A DNA stretch of 56,991 bases from Secundilactobacillus paracollinoides DSM 15502 = JCM 11969 (lineage in GTDB: Bacteria; Bacillota; Bacilli; Lactobacillales; Lactobacillaceae): NCBI RefSeq assembly GCF_001311135.1, contig NZ_BBAG01000015.1, forward strand, positions 1-56,991. Reading direction: 5' to 3'. The notes under the pieces were generated by a model, which did no database searches, was not told the origin of the DNA, and saw only the letters and a program-made list of their open reading frames with translations. Positions 27,257-38,377 of this stretch are shown piece after piece. The position numbers and the translations under genes are program-made. Each line of letters opens with the position of its first letter. The stretch's first letter is position 1.

Positions 27257-27285
27257 CATCGATGACCGGGTAACCGGAAGTGGGT

Positions 27286-27318
27286 CGAACAAGAGACGTT
27301 CTTGTTCGGCTCTTTTTT
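27286..27318 (+). terminator. riboswitch expression-platform terminator
   Basis: CGAACAAG-AGACGTT-CTTGTTCG is followed by GCTCTTTTTT, 30 bases after the aptamer and 60 before thiM. It is the expected attenuator of the TPP switch. Confidence 0.85.
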
Positions 27319-27380
27319 GCGCACAACGTTGTTTTAAACCATAATTCACGTGTATTAGACACGTAGCGGAGGTTAGCAAC

Positions 27381-28172
27381 ATGAAAATTAGTTTATTGGA
27401 TGAGATTCGAGAAAAGAACCCAGTGGTGTTAAACATTTCGAACTTTGTGACGGTGCAGGATGTGGCCAACGGCATCAACGCTATTGGGGCGTCACCGATC
27501 ATGTCCGAAGAGATTGCTGAAACCGACGAGATGGTGGGGATTAGTTCAGCAGTTGCACTGAATCTTGGCGCGTTTTCAAAGCCTCAGGTCGACCATATTT
27601 TAGCCATGGGCCAGGCCGCCAATGCGCAACACCGGCCGCTTGTGCTGGATCCAGTTGCTGTTGGTGCAATTAGTTACCGGAAACAAGTAGCCGCTGATTT
27701 GATGCGCCAGTTCCAGGTGGACGTGATCCGCGGTAACGCCGGTGAAATTGCGGCGCTGGCGGAAGTTGCATGGGACGCTAAGGGCATCGATGCTGGATCT
27801 GGCAATGCTGATTTGGCAGAAATTGCGAAGGCATGCGCTAAGAAACAGCACGCTGTCGTCATTTTAAGTGGCGAAACGGACTACATCACGGATGGTGAGC
27901 GCGTGGTTCGCGTGCAAAATGGGACACCACTGTTCCAGCTCCACGTTGGATCTGGTGACATGTTGAGCAGTATCGTGGGCGCCTTTTGTGCCGTAAGTGA
28001 TGGCGATTACTTTGAAGCAGCGCAGACGGCTTGCCTTGTGTTTGCTGCCACGGGGGAGATCGTTGCCAACCAATTGGGCGAAGAACGTCCCGGCACCTTT
28101 GCGGCCCAGCTGATGGATGCGCTCCATCTGGTTTCTGTTGCGGATATTGAAAAAATTGCGAAGTTTGACTGA
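27381..28172 (+). CDS. thiM: hydroxyethylthiazole kinase
   Basis: Phosphorylates the thiazole moiety of thiamine for salvage. 263 residues, intact. Family features are NPVVLNISNFVTVQDVANG and GASPIMS near the N-terminus, LDPVAVGA, VIRGNAGEI (the usual GNxSEI region) and GSGDMLSSIVGAF at the phosphate-binding site. That last motif reads GSGDM where many homologues have GTGCM. GGAGG lies ahead of ATG 27381. It is the first gene of the riboswitch-controlled thiM-thiD-thiE salvage operon; no de novo thiamine genes are in view. Confidence 0.93.
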   Translation: MKISLLDEIREKNPVVLNISNFVTVQDVANGINAIGASPIMSEEIAETDEMVGISSAVALNLGAFSKPQVDHILAMGQAANAQHRPLVLDPVAVGAISYRKQVAADLMRQFQVDVIRGNAGEIAALAEVAWDAKGIDAGSGNADLAEIAKACAKKQHAVVILSGETDYITDGERVVRVQNGTPLFQLHVGSGDMLSSIVGAFCAVSDGDYFEAAQTACLVFAATGEIVANQLGEERPGTFAAQLMDALHLVSVADIEKIAKFD

Positions 28173-28187
28173 AAGGCGTGAACAATA

Positions 28188-28993
28188 GTGAGTGAAGAGG
28201 TTAATTCGTTTCCCCAGACCCTAACGATTGCGGGGACTGATTCCGGTGGCGGTGCCGGTGTGATGGCTGATCTGAAGACCATGCAGGAGCGCCACGTGTT
28301 TAGCTCGGCGGTCATCGTTGCCGTAACGGCGCAAAATACGCTGGGCGTCCAGGATTTTATGGCGCTGCCAAAGAAAATTATTGATGAACAGTTCGCTTCA
28401 CTGGCGGATGATTTAGCAATCAAAGCCTGCAAGACGGGCATGTTGGCGGATGCCGAGCATGTGGACATCGTTGTGGATAATCTGAAAAAATATGATTTTG
28501 GCCCAGTTGTGGTGGACCCGGTCATGATTGCGAAGGGTGGGGCAGCGCTGCTGGCCGACGACGCGATCTGCTCCCGCTGGCAACGATCGTCACCCCCAAC
28601 CTGCCTGAAGCCGAGCGCCTGACTGGCTTGAGCATCAAGAGCGATGCCGCCATGCGTGAAGCTGCCCAACAGTTGCAGGCTGCCGGCACTAAAAACATCA
28701 TTATCAAGGGTGGCCACGGCAACACCGACACGGTTCGCGATTACGTGCTGCTGGAATCTGGCAAGGATTTCTGGCTGTCAGCACCGCGTGTCGATACAGT
28801 GCGCACCCACGGGACCGGCGATACGTTATCGAGTGCCATGACCGCTGAAATTGCGAAGGGGAATAGCATTGAAACGGCGATTCGAATTGCTAAGGATTAT
28901 GTTGAAGCAGCTATTCGTAACACGATTCAAGTTGGTCATGGTCATGGCCCGCTGAACCACTGGGCATATGGGGAGGCGCACGCTAATGATTAG
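28188..28993 (+). pseudogene. thiD: hydroxymethylpyrimidine (phosphate) kinase, one frameshift or small deletion
   Basis: Phosphorylates HMP and HMP-P for thiamine synthesis. TLTIAGTDSGGGAGVMADLKT starts the protein after position 9, and KACKTGML and VVVDPVMIAKGG follow. VTPNLPEAERLTG, IIIKGGHG and THGTGDTLSSAM with the catalytic GTGD are in the second frame. The break lies near 28565, between DDAI and LLPLAT. Homologues have several more residues there, so the lesion may be a deletion of more than ten bases rather than one base. It starts GTG 28188 after AAAGGCG, 15 bases after thiM. It overlaps thiE by 8 bases. Confidence 0.85.
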
Positions 28994-29629
28994 TTTTGAA
29001 CCATCAATGTTAAAGGCTTACTTCATCTGTGGCACCCAAGACCTGAGACCGGATCAAGATCTGGTCGAGACGGTGCAGACCGCATTGCGAGCAGGCATTA
29101 CAGCCTATCAGTTTCGGGATAAAGGCGCCGGTTCAACGCTGACACCGGAAACGCGATTAACGGTCGCAAAACGGTTGAAAGACTTGTGTCACTTGGCGTA
29201 CGTCCCATTTATTGTGGATGATGACGTTGACTGGCGAAACGCGTTCACGCTGATGGCATCCATGTTGGCCAGTCGGATGAAGGTGTGCAGTCGGTCATCG
29301 CTGAGATGGGAGACCAGGCGTTCATTGGCCTTTCATGTTCAAACGAGACTGAGATTAAGGCAGCAAATGCCATTGAGGGCATCGCCTATTACGGCAGCGG
29401 TCCGGTCTTCCCAACGGGATCAAAGGCGGATGCTGACCCAGTCATTGGGTTAGCAGGATTGCAGCATCTGGTTGAGCTGGCAACGCGGCCAGTGGTCGGC
29501 ATCGGCGGCATTACGGTTGATCAGTTGCCAGCCGTGATCCAAACGGGTGCGGCAGGGTCGTCAGTTATTTCGATGATTGCGGGCAGTTCGGATATTGGCG
29601 GGGTTGTGAAGGCGATGAAAGAGGCCTAG
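28986..29629 (+). pseudogene. thiE: thiamine-phosphate synthase, one frameshift
   Basis: Couples HMP-PP with thiazole phosphate to give thiamine phosphate. The N-terminus MISFEPSMLKAYFICGTQDL continues to ITAYQFRDKG and PFIVDDDVD. One C is missing near 29231 (GACTGG for GACCTGG); its restoration gives VDLAKRVHADGIHVGQSDEG. Further on are YYGSGPVFPTGSKADA, the diphosphate-binding GIGGI, and GAAGSSVIS. The repaired length is 214 residues. It begins inside the end of thiD and is the last gene of the operon. Its TAG stop is continuous with a family A repeat. Confidence 0.88.
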
Positions 29630-29767
29630 AGCGTGGAAGGAGGCGGTTAAGAGGTGGAGCCTAAGCGACTTCAGGCAGAAATTCACGGTTCTGGAATTTG
29701 TGCCTGAAGTCGCTTAGGTGCAACCTCTTGCCTCCTGGAACGCGTTTCGGCACAGAAGCCAAGAAAG
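29628..29767 (+). repeat. Family A palindromic repeat abutting the thiE stop codon
   Basis: AGAGCGTGGAAGGAGGCGG begins within the TAG stop of thiE. The middle stem AGCGACTTCAGGCA pairs with TGCCTGAAGTCGCT, the apical stem is AAATTC/GGAATTT, and the 3' end is GGAACGCGTTTCGGCAC. Confidence 0.88.
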
Positions 29768-29784
29768 CAAAACAATAAAACGCA

Positions 29785-29838
29785 AAAAAACACGACGAGT
29801 AATTTCGACTTCTCGAAATAACCAGTCGTGTTTTTAGT
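29785..29838 (+). terminator. bidirectional terminator after the thi operon
   Basis: AAAAAACACGAC pairs with GTCGTGTTTTT around an inner stem TTTCGA/TCGAAA. T or A runs flank both sides. Confidence 0.8.
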
Positions 29839-30305
29839 CTCTAAAAGACGCCGCTCCCAAAATTTTTGTAATATTTCAACCCACCAATTTCACCCAGCAT
29901 TTCCCAAGATGTATCTTTAAGAATTTAATTAAAATAAAATAAGCTTAATGAAACTGTATGACGATCTAAGACAACAAAAATAGCCTCAAATAATGCACGA
30001 CAAAAACCACAATGTGTTGCTAATCGTGACTTATCATGAAAGCGGTTGGACAATACTGCTTATCAGAATACGCCCTGAATCCCCATTTAACAGGCGTGGT
30101 GTCTTACTTATTTTTAGTGATTGTATTTATTAAATGTATAAGTGAATTTAATATTACATAAAAATTACATATGTATTACAAATGTTACGTACAGCGTTCG
30201 CTAAATTCAAAAATGTGCTATCTTTAACTCAGTAAATATTTAATGGGGTTCACTGTATTACTCGTTAACTAACGAGTAAGCACCATTTTCGGGGAGATGG
30301 CATTT
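29839..30305 (+). promoter_or_regulatory. AT-rich upstream region of the adhesin gene
   Basis: No gene is seen. TGAAAGCGGTTGGA at 30037-30050 matches 12 of 14 cre positions. A perfect inverted repeat TTACTCGTT-N4-AACGAGTAA at 30258-30279 lies 27 bases before the adhesin start and could be an operator or a leader hairpin. GGGGAG at 30291-30296 is the ribosome site. Confidence 0.4.
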
Positions 30306-33300
30306 ATGAAATTTAGTCGACATAATCAACAGCAACAAACAAAAGTTTTAAACGATAACGCACGGTTCAAATTGTATAAGTCAAAGACAAAGTGGCTGGT
30401 CAGCAAACGGGTCTTAGGGGTCATGGTCGCTACGGTTGCGGTTGGTATCGGCCTTAGTTTAGGGATGGCTGGTACGGCATACGCCGACACAACGGTTACT
30501 GATGTTCCAATGGATCAGCAAGCGACACCGTCTGAGCCGGCGACTGGATCAACTGATTCAACCAGTGACGTTACATCACAGGAGGCACCAGTTGATCAGC
30601 CAGCGCCACAGATTGATGGCACCACAACAACGGATACACCTGCCGAACCAAACTCAGTATCCACTACTAACGAGAATGACACGTTAAAAGGTGATGGTAG
30701 TGAAACGAGTACCACGCCGGTTGATGCAACACGGCCAATTACAGCAACGGATTCGCAATCGTCTTCGGAGTACTTTACTCCGGGAGAATCGGCCATTAAA
30801 AATGATGGGAAAACGTCAACCAGTAAATCGCCAACGACTACCGCGGATGAAACAGACGGTAGTTTTACGTTAACCCAGGATACTGTTAAAAATAAGGCCG
30901 GGAACATCATCTTCAATAACGATGTTGATATGACTCATGATTGGGAGATGAGTGGGTCCTTTAAATTCAGTAAGGACGATGACGCTACAGCGGATGCCAC
31001 AGATACGAATGCCGATAATGATTCGGACTGGGGTGTTGGATTTAGTGGTTGGCAACTTGGTGATGGGGCAGGAATTGTGATTTCAGGAGCCACCCAGGAC
31101 CAACTTGGTTTAGGTGGCGATGGCAATGCATTCGGTATCGGTGGTGTTGGCAATTCGATTGCGGCAGTTATTGATACGCATTACAACACACAATCTCAAA
31201 CTGGAAAAGCTGCCAACGGTGTGAACTACACTGAGGTTGCTGACGAACCCGTTTCCACTGCTAGCGGTCTTGATAACGATCCAGGCACGTTACAAGTGAT
31301 TGGAAATCGTTGGATTAACAAAAACGGTCACCCGGAAAATGGGGTTGCACTTGATGTGACTGGTACAAATGGCAGTCAAGATACGAGTGCTGGCGGAGCG
31401 GCAATCCGAAATGATGGTTTGAATCAAGCTGTTGTTAAATTTGTGACCACCAATGCAGATGGGTCCGTTGTCACTCCAGACGTGGACTCAGAGAAGGCTT
31501 ATTCACCATCGAGTGCAGTAGGGTCTTCCACCGCAGCTAACGCATCTGGTGAACACTTTGTTGCCACTTGGAAACCAGATTTGACCACGCTTGATCCAAC
31601 AACGGGAACCGTGAGTGGGACTTTGACGGTGACCTGGTACGGCAATGATAGTGACGCCTACAAAAATGGGTTTACCATTTCCACTAAATACACGGCTTCA
31701 ACGAATTCTAGTATTGGTTTGATTTCATCCAATGGCAATCAAACTGCAACAACTGTTGCCACGGTTGACAGCTTTACTGGAAATGTGAAGTCTCAGCTTG
31801 TCACCATCGACTATCACGTCAACGGCACGGATGCACCCGAACTGCAAACCTCCAACGTCAGCGCGAATATTGGTGATACGCTGGCAGTGAGCCCAGATGG
31901 GACGACTGCCAGTGATGTGAACCTGACACTGCCAAAGCTGCAGGGCTACCACGTGTCACAAATCACCTTGAATGGTCAGAAAATTGCGGCTGATCAAGTT
32001 ATCATGACCGTATCACGGGCAGCTGCGGATAATACACTGTTAGTGACTTACGAACCAAACACGATTAAAACGACTGTAACGGTTCCAACAACGCTTGTTC
32101 AAACAAACGGCGATGAGACTAGTGGCACTGTCACAATCTAAGATGTTTCTGGATCCGTTGGGGAAACAGTCACGGTTGAACACATTCCTGGCACATACAC
32201 AGACGGAAATGGGACAGTTTATACTACAACTGAAACGACTACGCAGGGTCTTGTGAATGCTGACGGATCAATTACAGTTAAGACGCCGGTTGCTTACACC
32301 GCGATTCCCGCGAAGGATGCAACCCTCACTTATGTGGACACGACCACAGGAAAAACGGTGGCGACGAAAATTGTGTCTGGGCAAGAGGAAATTTCGAGTG
32401 ACGTACCATTTGTGACGACTGACGATGGTACCTATACGGCAGATGATGGCACTGTTTATGGCTTGGCAGACGGTCAGGCAATGAACGGTAAAATCACCTT
32501 CGTGGATGGCGACGCCGATAACTTGACGGTTAACCTCATCGAACTGACCACTCAAAGCAACGGTACGTTATCCGTCGTACCAGTCATTCAAATTGAAACC
32601 AATGGTGACGATAGCACGCTTTCTAAAAACGTCATCAGTAATTCAGACACTGGCAACATTAGTTTTACGGATACGGCTAACAAGACCACTAACACGAATA
32701 CTTGGCAGAACGATGGTAATTCGTACATGGTTGATATGACGTTGTTGCGAGGGATGACAGTTACGATTACACGAATGCCACAGTCAAAGTCATGGATCAA
32801 AATGGTCAGGTCATTGAGACACTCACCGGCGTGGATTTAAATGACATTATTGACTCAACGACTGGAGAATTAAAAACGATTTTTCTCAATGTTCCTCAGG
32901 GCAGCCAATTGTCTGGCGCGCAAGTGTTGGGGAAGACAGGCGTTACGACTGATGATACTGTAGTGATGACGGGGGCTGAGAATGGGCTGTCAGATGCCCA
33001 AAAGACCGGTACGACAGTTATTATTAGCGTTCCAGGGGAAGAAATCGATTATACTGTTTATCCCACTCATAATGGTGGTAAAAAATTGACTGATCCTGTA
33101 AGTGAACATGGGAGAGTTGGAACACCCATTACGATACCTAATATTCCTGGGTATGAGCCTGCCAATAAAGATCAGAAAGTAACGGCTGATGAGGTTTCTA
33201 TCGTTGAATACACGCCGACTGAACAAAAGGTGACGGTCGTTCCAGTTTTGCAGGATGTGCAAGGTGAAACGGTGATCAAGGTTGATGACGGCACTGATTT

Positions 33301-35354
33301 AACAGTAAAAGGGAGCACAGACAGTAAGGTTGACGCTCCGAAAATCTCAGGGTATGAACCAACAACTCAAGTTGAAATTCCAGCCGCAAATGGTACGACC
33401 ACGACCATCGTTTATACGCCAACACAACAAACGGTGACTGTTAACCCAGTTTCAAGTGATGGCACACAAATGGTTATCACAGATGGGACGATCTTAACTG
33501 TTTCAGGGGACACTAACACAAATGTTGACGCACCAGTGATCCCGGGATATACCACGGATCAAAAAGTTAAGATTCAATCAACAGATGGCACCCAAACGGT
33601 TACCTATACGCCAACTAAACAAACGGTGACAATTGTGCCGATTAGCAGTAAAACCGGCGAACCAATTACAACGGACAAGCCACTGCAAGTAACTGGAACG
33701 ACAGGCAGTACAATCGATATGTCATTAATTCCAGGATACTCGACAACTGAAACGATTCAGACGCCTACACAAGATGGATCACAGAATGTGACTTACACAC
33801 CCAATAGTGTGACTGGCACTGTCGAGATTTCAAACACTGATGGCACCAAAATAACAGTTGATGGTGTGACCGGCGATACTGATGAAATCGTTGATGTGAC
33901 GGTACCTTTGAAAAAAGGGTACACCTCAGATCATGACACTGTTAAAGCGACCGTGGGCCGAGACGGTAAGATTACAACAGATGAAACGGTAACCTATACA
34001 CCCAACACGGTCACGGGATCTGTGAAAATCCCTAGTAATAAAGGCGACATCATTGTCAACAACGTTACAGGACAGACGGACGAGATGGTTTCTGTTGAAG
34101 TGCCAAAGAAGAAAGGGTATACGGTAGATCACAACAAGGTTCAAGCCATTATAAATCCAGATGGCACAATCACCCCAGACGAAACGGTGACCTACACACC
34201 TAACTCAGTAACAGGATCTGTGAAAATTCCTAGCAATAAAGGCGACATCATTGTCGACAACGTTACCGGACAGACGGATCAGACGGTTACTGTTGAGGTA
34301 CCGGATAAGCCGGGCTACACAGTAGATCACAATACGGTGAATGCGACAGTAAAGCCAGATGGCACTATCACCACGGATGAAACGGTGATTTACACACCAA
34401 ACACAGTAACAGGCAAGGTCAAGATTCCTAGCAATAAAGGCGACATCATTGTCGACAACGTTACCGGACAGACGGATCAGACGGTTACTGTTGAAGTACC
34501 GGAGAAGCCGGGATATACGGTAGATCACAATACGGTGAATGCGACAGTAAAGCCAGATGGCACAATCAAAACAGACGAAACAGTAACCTACACCCCAAGC
34601 CCAGTAACAGGCACGGTCACAATCCCCAGCAACAAAGGTGACGTCACGGTCGACGGTGTCACAGTTGAGGGTGATCAGTCAGTTGACGTTAAGGTGCCAA
34701 CGCTACCAGGCTACACGCCTGACCATGACACGATTTCGGCCCATTTGGATACGAAAGGCAACATTACAACGGATGACAAGGTCATCTATACACCAATCGT
34801 AACCAACCAACCCGACAATTCAGGCTCTGGTCAAAACACTGGCAGCAATTCCGGTGATACTCAAAACACTGGGACCACTTCAACACCGAAGAACGATGGA
34901 CAGAACAACCAGCCAAGTATTGTGACACCTGAACAGTCGGATGGTTCTGACAGCACTACTGTGCAGAAACCGACCGATCTCGCATCAATCAGTGAAACGG
35001 TAACGCCAATTCATATCGCAAGTCACGGCGCCCACAAGGGGACGACCTGAATACAGCTCAGTCACCTTCGAAACACGAGTTAGCTTCGGCAGCGGTTGAT
35101 ATGGTACCCGCATTAGCGAGCGACACTGGTAACCAGACGGCAACATCTCATACGCAACGTGCCGATGATCAAGCGCTGTAAGCACCATGCAAAATGATAT
35201 CGCGGGCGCAACGACTCATCAGCAAGCCACACAAAACGAGACGTTGCCGCAAACGGATGAACAAGCGTCAGCCTACTCAATGATGGGTCTGCTTGGCATC
35301 CTTATGAGCTTCCTAGGCTTAGGCGTCACGCGTAAGAAACATGACACAAAATAG
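30306..35354 (+). pseudogene. giant LPxTG-type adhesin with lectin-like domain; one stop and three frameshifts
   Basis: A surface protein of about 1683 residues when repaired. The N-terminus carries a KxYKxGKxW-type signal (KLYKSKTKW) and a hydrophobic core ending at AYADT. Residues of about 60-180 are Thr/Ser/Pro-rich. Residues of about 190-430 resemble an L-type lectin domain (DWGVGFSGWQLGDGAGIV). MucBP-like segments and tandem YTPN-ending repeats follow, then LPQTD at about 35244, a hydrophobic segment and TRKKHDTK. Lesions: an in-frame TAA at 32139 (codon 612), a missing T near 32769, a missing G in the run at 35041 and one base near 35190. The three single-base repairs give an exact multiple of three through the sorting signal. 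It probably binds glycans or mucus. Whether the stop is real decides if the protein is anchored. Confidence 0.82.
33809..34801 (+). repeat. five tandem 66-67 codon repeats in the adhesin gene
   Basis: Units begin at 33809, 34010, 34208, 34406 and 34604, spaced 201, 198, 198 and 198 bases. Each opens VTG-V-I and ends TYTPN or a variant. The units at 34208 and 34406 are nearly identical in DNA sequence, which suggests recent duplication and scope for copy-number change. Confidence 0.9.
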
Positions 35355-35375
35355 ATAACTAGCTCAATCATTAAG

Positions 35376-35408
35376 GAGATTACGTAAATTAAACGTAATC
35401 TTCTTTTT
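35376..35408 (+). terminator. terminator after the adhesin gene
   Basis: GATTACGT-AAATTAA-ACGTAATC is followed by TTCTTTTTG. Confidence 0.8.
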
Positions 35409-35524
35409 GTATCAACCTTGTGAATGATAAGTCCTATCTTAACCACCGTTATGACTAAAAGTGATACACTGGCTTCACAAGATAGTTAACGGGGGTAACA
35501 ACTGGTTAAAGGGGGGCGTTGAGG

Positions 35525-36372
35525 ATGAAAAAACAATTGATAGGATTGCTGGTCGGCTTGGTTTTTGGCGTCGTTGGCTTCACTGGAACGCAAGCTCAAG
35601 CGGCTACGCTCTGGGAAACGGGGACCGATCTCATGCCAAGCACGACGTTACTGCACCAATCACCTGACTATTATGCTCAAAATAAGGCAATCCTTACAAA
35701 ACAGTATAATTTGGTGGGTGACGTAGCTCGTTTTCACCACAACCAAATTCAAGTCTATGTCACGCAGTCCAAGCTACGGCCATTTGTTCAGACAGCAATG
35801 ACCACTTGGAATCACGCGTTGGGGCAGACAGTCTTCGAATTTGGGACGGCCACGGCACATCAGTTAACAGTGACGACAAAACCAAGTCAGGATTGGGATG
35901 GCTTAATTACGGGCAACATAATCTATCTCAACAGCACGCACTTACAGAACGCAACGTATGTGGATGAGGTTGCCAATACAGCAACAACTCGGCGGTTAAC
36001 GGCAGACTACTTAGCACAAGAGGCCCGCTATAACGCTTCAACAGGGCACACAAGACAGGTCGCCTATGCCAGCGCGACACAGTATTATCAAAAATTGCTT
36101 ACTGCTGAGAGGGCGGCTGCTCCAACCTATCAAGCGTTTTGGTCAGGCACGATGACCCATGAATTCGGACACGCTTTAGGGTTGATCATACGCCGTACCT
36201 CTCGGATAGGATGTACGCGCCTGCAAGTTCAGGCAATGTCAGCAGTCCTGTCGCCGGCAAGTACACGTGGACGGGACCGAAAGACCCTGCGGATACGCAA
36301 CGCCAATCTAGCAGTTTATCATTCCGGGATGTTCGGCGGGCAGAATTGAGTCAACTCCTAGGGTACTGGTAA
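35525..36372 (+). pseudogene. secreted matrixin-like zinc metalloprotease, one frameshift
   Basis: The N-terminal signal peptide MKKQLIGLLVGLVFGVVGF ends near AQAAT, so the protein is exported. The catalytic site is in MTHEFGHALGL followed, after repair, by DHTPYLSDRMYAPAS: HExxHxxGxxH with a downstream Met turn. A missing G near 36186 (TTGATC for TTGGATC) breaks the frame exactly at the third zinc ligand. The repaired length is 282 residues, ending SQLLGYW. The ribosome site is the AAAGGGGGG before ATG 35525. There is no sorting signal, so it is likely released or weakly cell-bound. It lies next to the giant adhesin, on the same strand but after a terminator. Confidence 0.82.
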
Positions 36373-36450
36373 GGGGATTCAGGTATCAGTAACCCAACGT
36401 ATGAGCGGTTTCTTGCTGACTATTTTCACTTACTTTTAAAAAGAAAACAA

Positions 36451-36479
36451 TTGACAAAACTAGCAAAATAGAATAGTAT
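36451..36479 (+). promoter_or_regulatory. promoter of the T-box/oppA transcript
   Basis: TTGACA (36451-36456), 17 bases, TAGTAT (36474-36479): a near-consensus sigma-70 type promoter just before the T-box leader. Confidence 0.75.
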
Positions 36480-36484
36480 TTGGG

Positions 36485-36672
36485 CATCAAATTGCATTGA
36501 TAGACCAAACAAACATCGCAACACGTTGTGACTAATGCGGATAGCAGTTGATACGTTTCGGGTCAATTACGTTCAGAGATCATCGTTGTCTCATCAAGCA
36601 GGATGTAACCGATACGGCCGCGTGGTAACGCGTTGTTTAGTCCCTATTCGTTTCAACGAGTAGGGACTTTTT
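36485..36672 (+). ncRNA. T-box leader upstream of oppA
   Basis: The leader between the promoter and oppA contains the T-box-like antiterminator sequence GCGTGGTAACGCG (36620-36632). It then has an intrinsic terminator, GTCCCTA/TAGGGAC followed by TTTTT (36640-36672). The 5' part is long enough for stem I. Uncharged tRNA would favour read-through into oppA. The specifier codon was not assigned with confidence; methionine or cysteine would fit other lactobacillar transporters. Confidence 0.7.
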
Positions 36673-36709
36673 GGCACTAGCCAGTGTGATAAAAAGGGAG
36701 ACGCTGAGG

Positions 36710-38353
36710 ATGACGTCTAGAGGAAAAATCGGAATAGGACTTTCAGTATTTGGGTTAGCGTTGCTACTGGCTGCTTGTGGGCAGTCAAGCAGCGGCACTG
36801 GCATGCAAAAAACAGGGACACAAACGAAACCATTAAAGGTAACGGCGAGTCAAGCCATGGCAACGGCTGACCCAACGAAGGCGACTGATGTCGTGAGTCA
36901 GGCTGCCATTGCGCAGGTCTATGAGGGGCTTTACACCACGAACCAGAAGGGCAAAATTATCCCAGGGATTGCCACGAAGGTCGTTAAGCCAACTAACGGC
37001 GGTAAGACCTACACGTTTACGCTGCGAAAGAATGCGAAATAGTCAAACGGGACAGCGGTCACGGCGCAGGATTTCGTTTACGCTTTGCGGCGGCAGGCTG
37101 ATCCTAAGACCAAGTCACAGGAAGTCGGCCACATTGCTGAAATTAAGAACGCCACGGCGATCAACAATGGTAAGTTGCCACTGAAGGACCTTGGTGTGAC
37201 GGCGCTATCGAAGACAAAGCTGCGGATCACGTTAACGCAAAAAACGCCGTGGTTTAACTCGCGGTTGGCGGCAGAACTGTATCCATTGAACGAGAAATTC
37301 ACTGAAAAATACGGCAGTAATTATGGCAGCAGTGCAGCAAAAACGCTGAGTGACGGGCCATATGTATTGAAGAATTGGAATGGGACGAGCGACACGTGGA
37401 CCTATGCCAAAAACAAAGATTACTACGACAAAAAGAGCGTTCGGATCAAGACCGTTGACGTGCAAACGGTCAAGGATGTGACGACCGCCCAAAATTTGTT
37501 TGCGTCAAACAGCGTTCAGCAGACGACCCTGACTGGGACACAGGTTCAGGCGGCATCGACAGGTAAGCTGGCCAAGGAGTTGCACATCACCAAGAGTAAC
37601 CGACTGGCCTACTTGGATTGGAATTCCAAGCATAAGACGCTCAATAACACGAATTTGCGGCTGGCTGTGAGCTACGCCATCAATCGACAGTCGCTGGTGA
37701 AGAACGTGCTGAAGGATAAGTCGATTGCAGCCAAAAGTGCGGTTACTGAGGGGAACTTCAGTAATCCATCGACGGGCAAGGACTTTAACGCAGACACCGG
37801 CAATCTTTATCCCTACAACGTCAAAAAGGCCAAAGCATACTGGGCCAAGGCGCAACAGCAGTTAGGCAAGAAGAAACTTCATATTCAGTTGATGACGGCT
37901 GATGATGACGTCAGCAAGGCCGTTGGGGAGTACATTCAAAGCACCGTTCAGCAAAATTTGAAGGGCATCACAGTGAGTCTAACGACGGTCCCTCTGAACA
38001 ACGAGATTTCAGCGATGGAAAAGGGCAACTTTGAGTTGGCTTCCATGGGCTGGACGAGCGATTTCAAGGATCCGTTAGACTTCCTAAACAAAGCTTCGAT
38101 CACAAACGCCATCAACTTTGGCCGGTTCCATAACGCCGAGTATGAAAGTCTGATCAAGACGATCACGGATGACAAGCAGTCGGCTTCGGCGCGGTACACG
38201 ACCATGCAGGCAGCCGCGAAGATGCTTGCTAAGAACCAAGGCTTCACGCCGTTGTATCAAAGTACCAAGGCAACCTTGATTAGTTCAAAGGTTGCTGGTG
38301 TGCAGCCGACATTATTACGTGATACACTGTATCGATACGCTTATTGGAAATAA
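36710..38353 (+). pseudogene. oppA: oligopeptide ABC transporter substrate-binding lipoprotein with in-frame stop
   Basis: An extracellular peptide-binding lipoprotein. The lipobox LLAAC has its acylated Cys at residue 23. The body is the SBP family 5 type (AIAQVYEGLYTTN, SNGTAVTAQDFVYALRRQ, DGPYVLKNWN). The frame is open over 547 residues except for a TAG at 37040-37042, codon 111, in NAK-stop-SNG. Homologues have Trp here, so a single G-to-A change explains it. No permease or ATPase genes are adjacent, so it must work with a transporter coded elsewhere. The T-box leader indicates control by amino-acid starvation. ATG 36710 follows AAAGGGAG. Confidence 0.88.
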
Positions 38354-38377
38354 AAACTAAAAAGTGAGGCTACCGTC

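Noticed and set aside
28007..28717. A 236-codon open frame on the minus strand across thiM/thiD
   Set aside because: It lies antisense to clear thiamine genes, has low-complexity Ser/Ala content and no ribosome site. It is a shadow frame.
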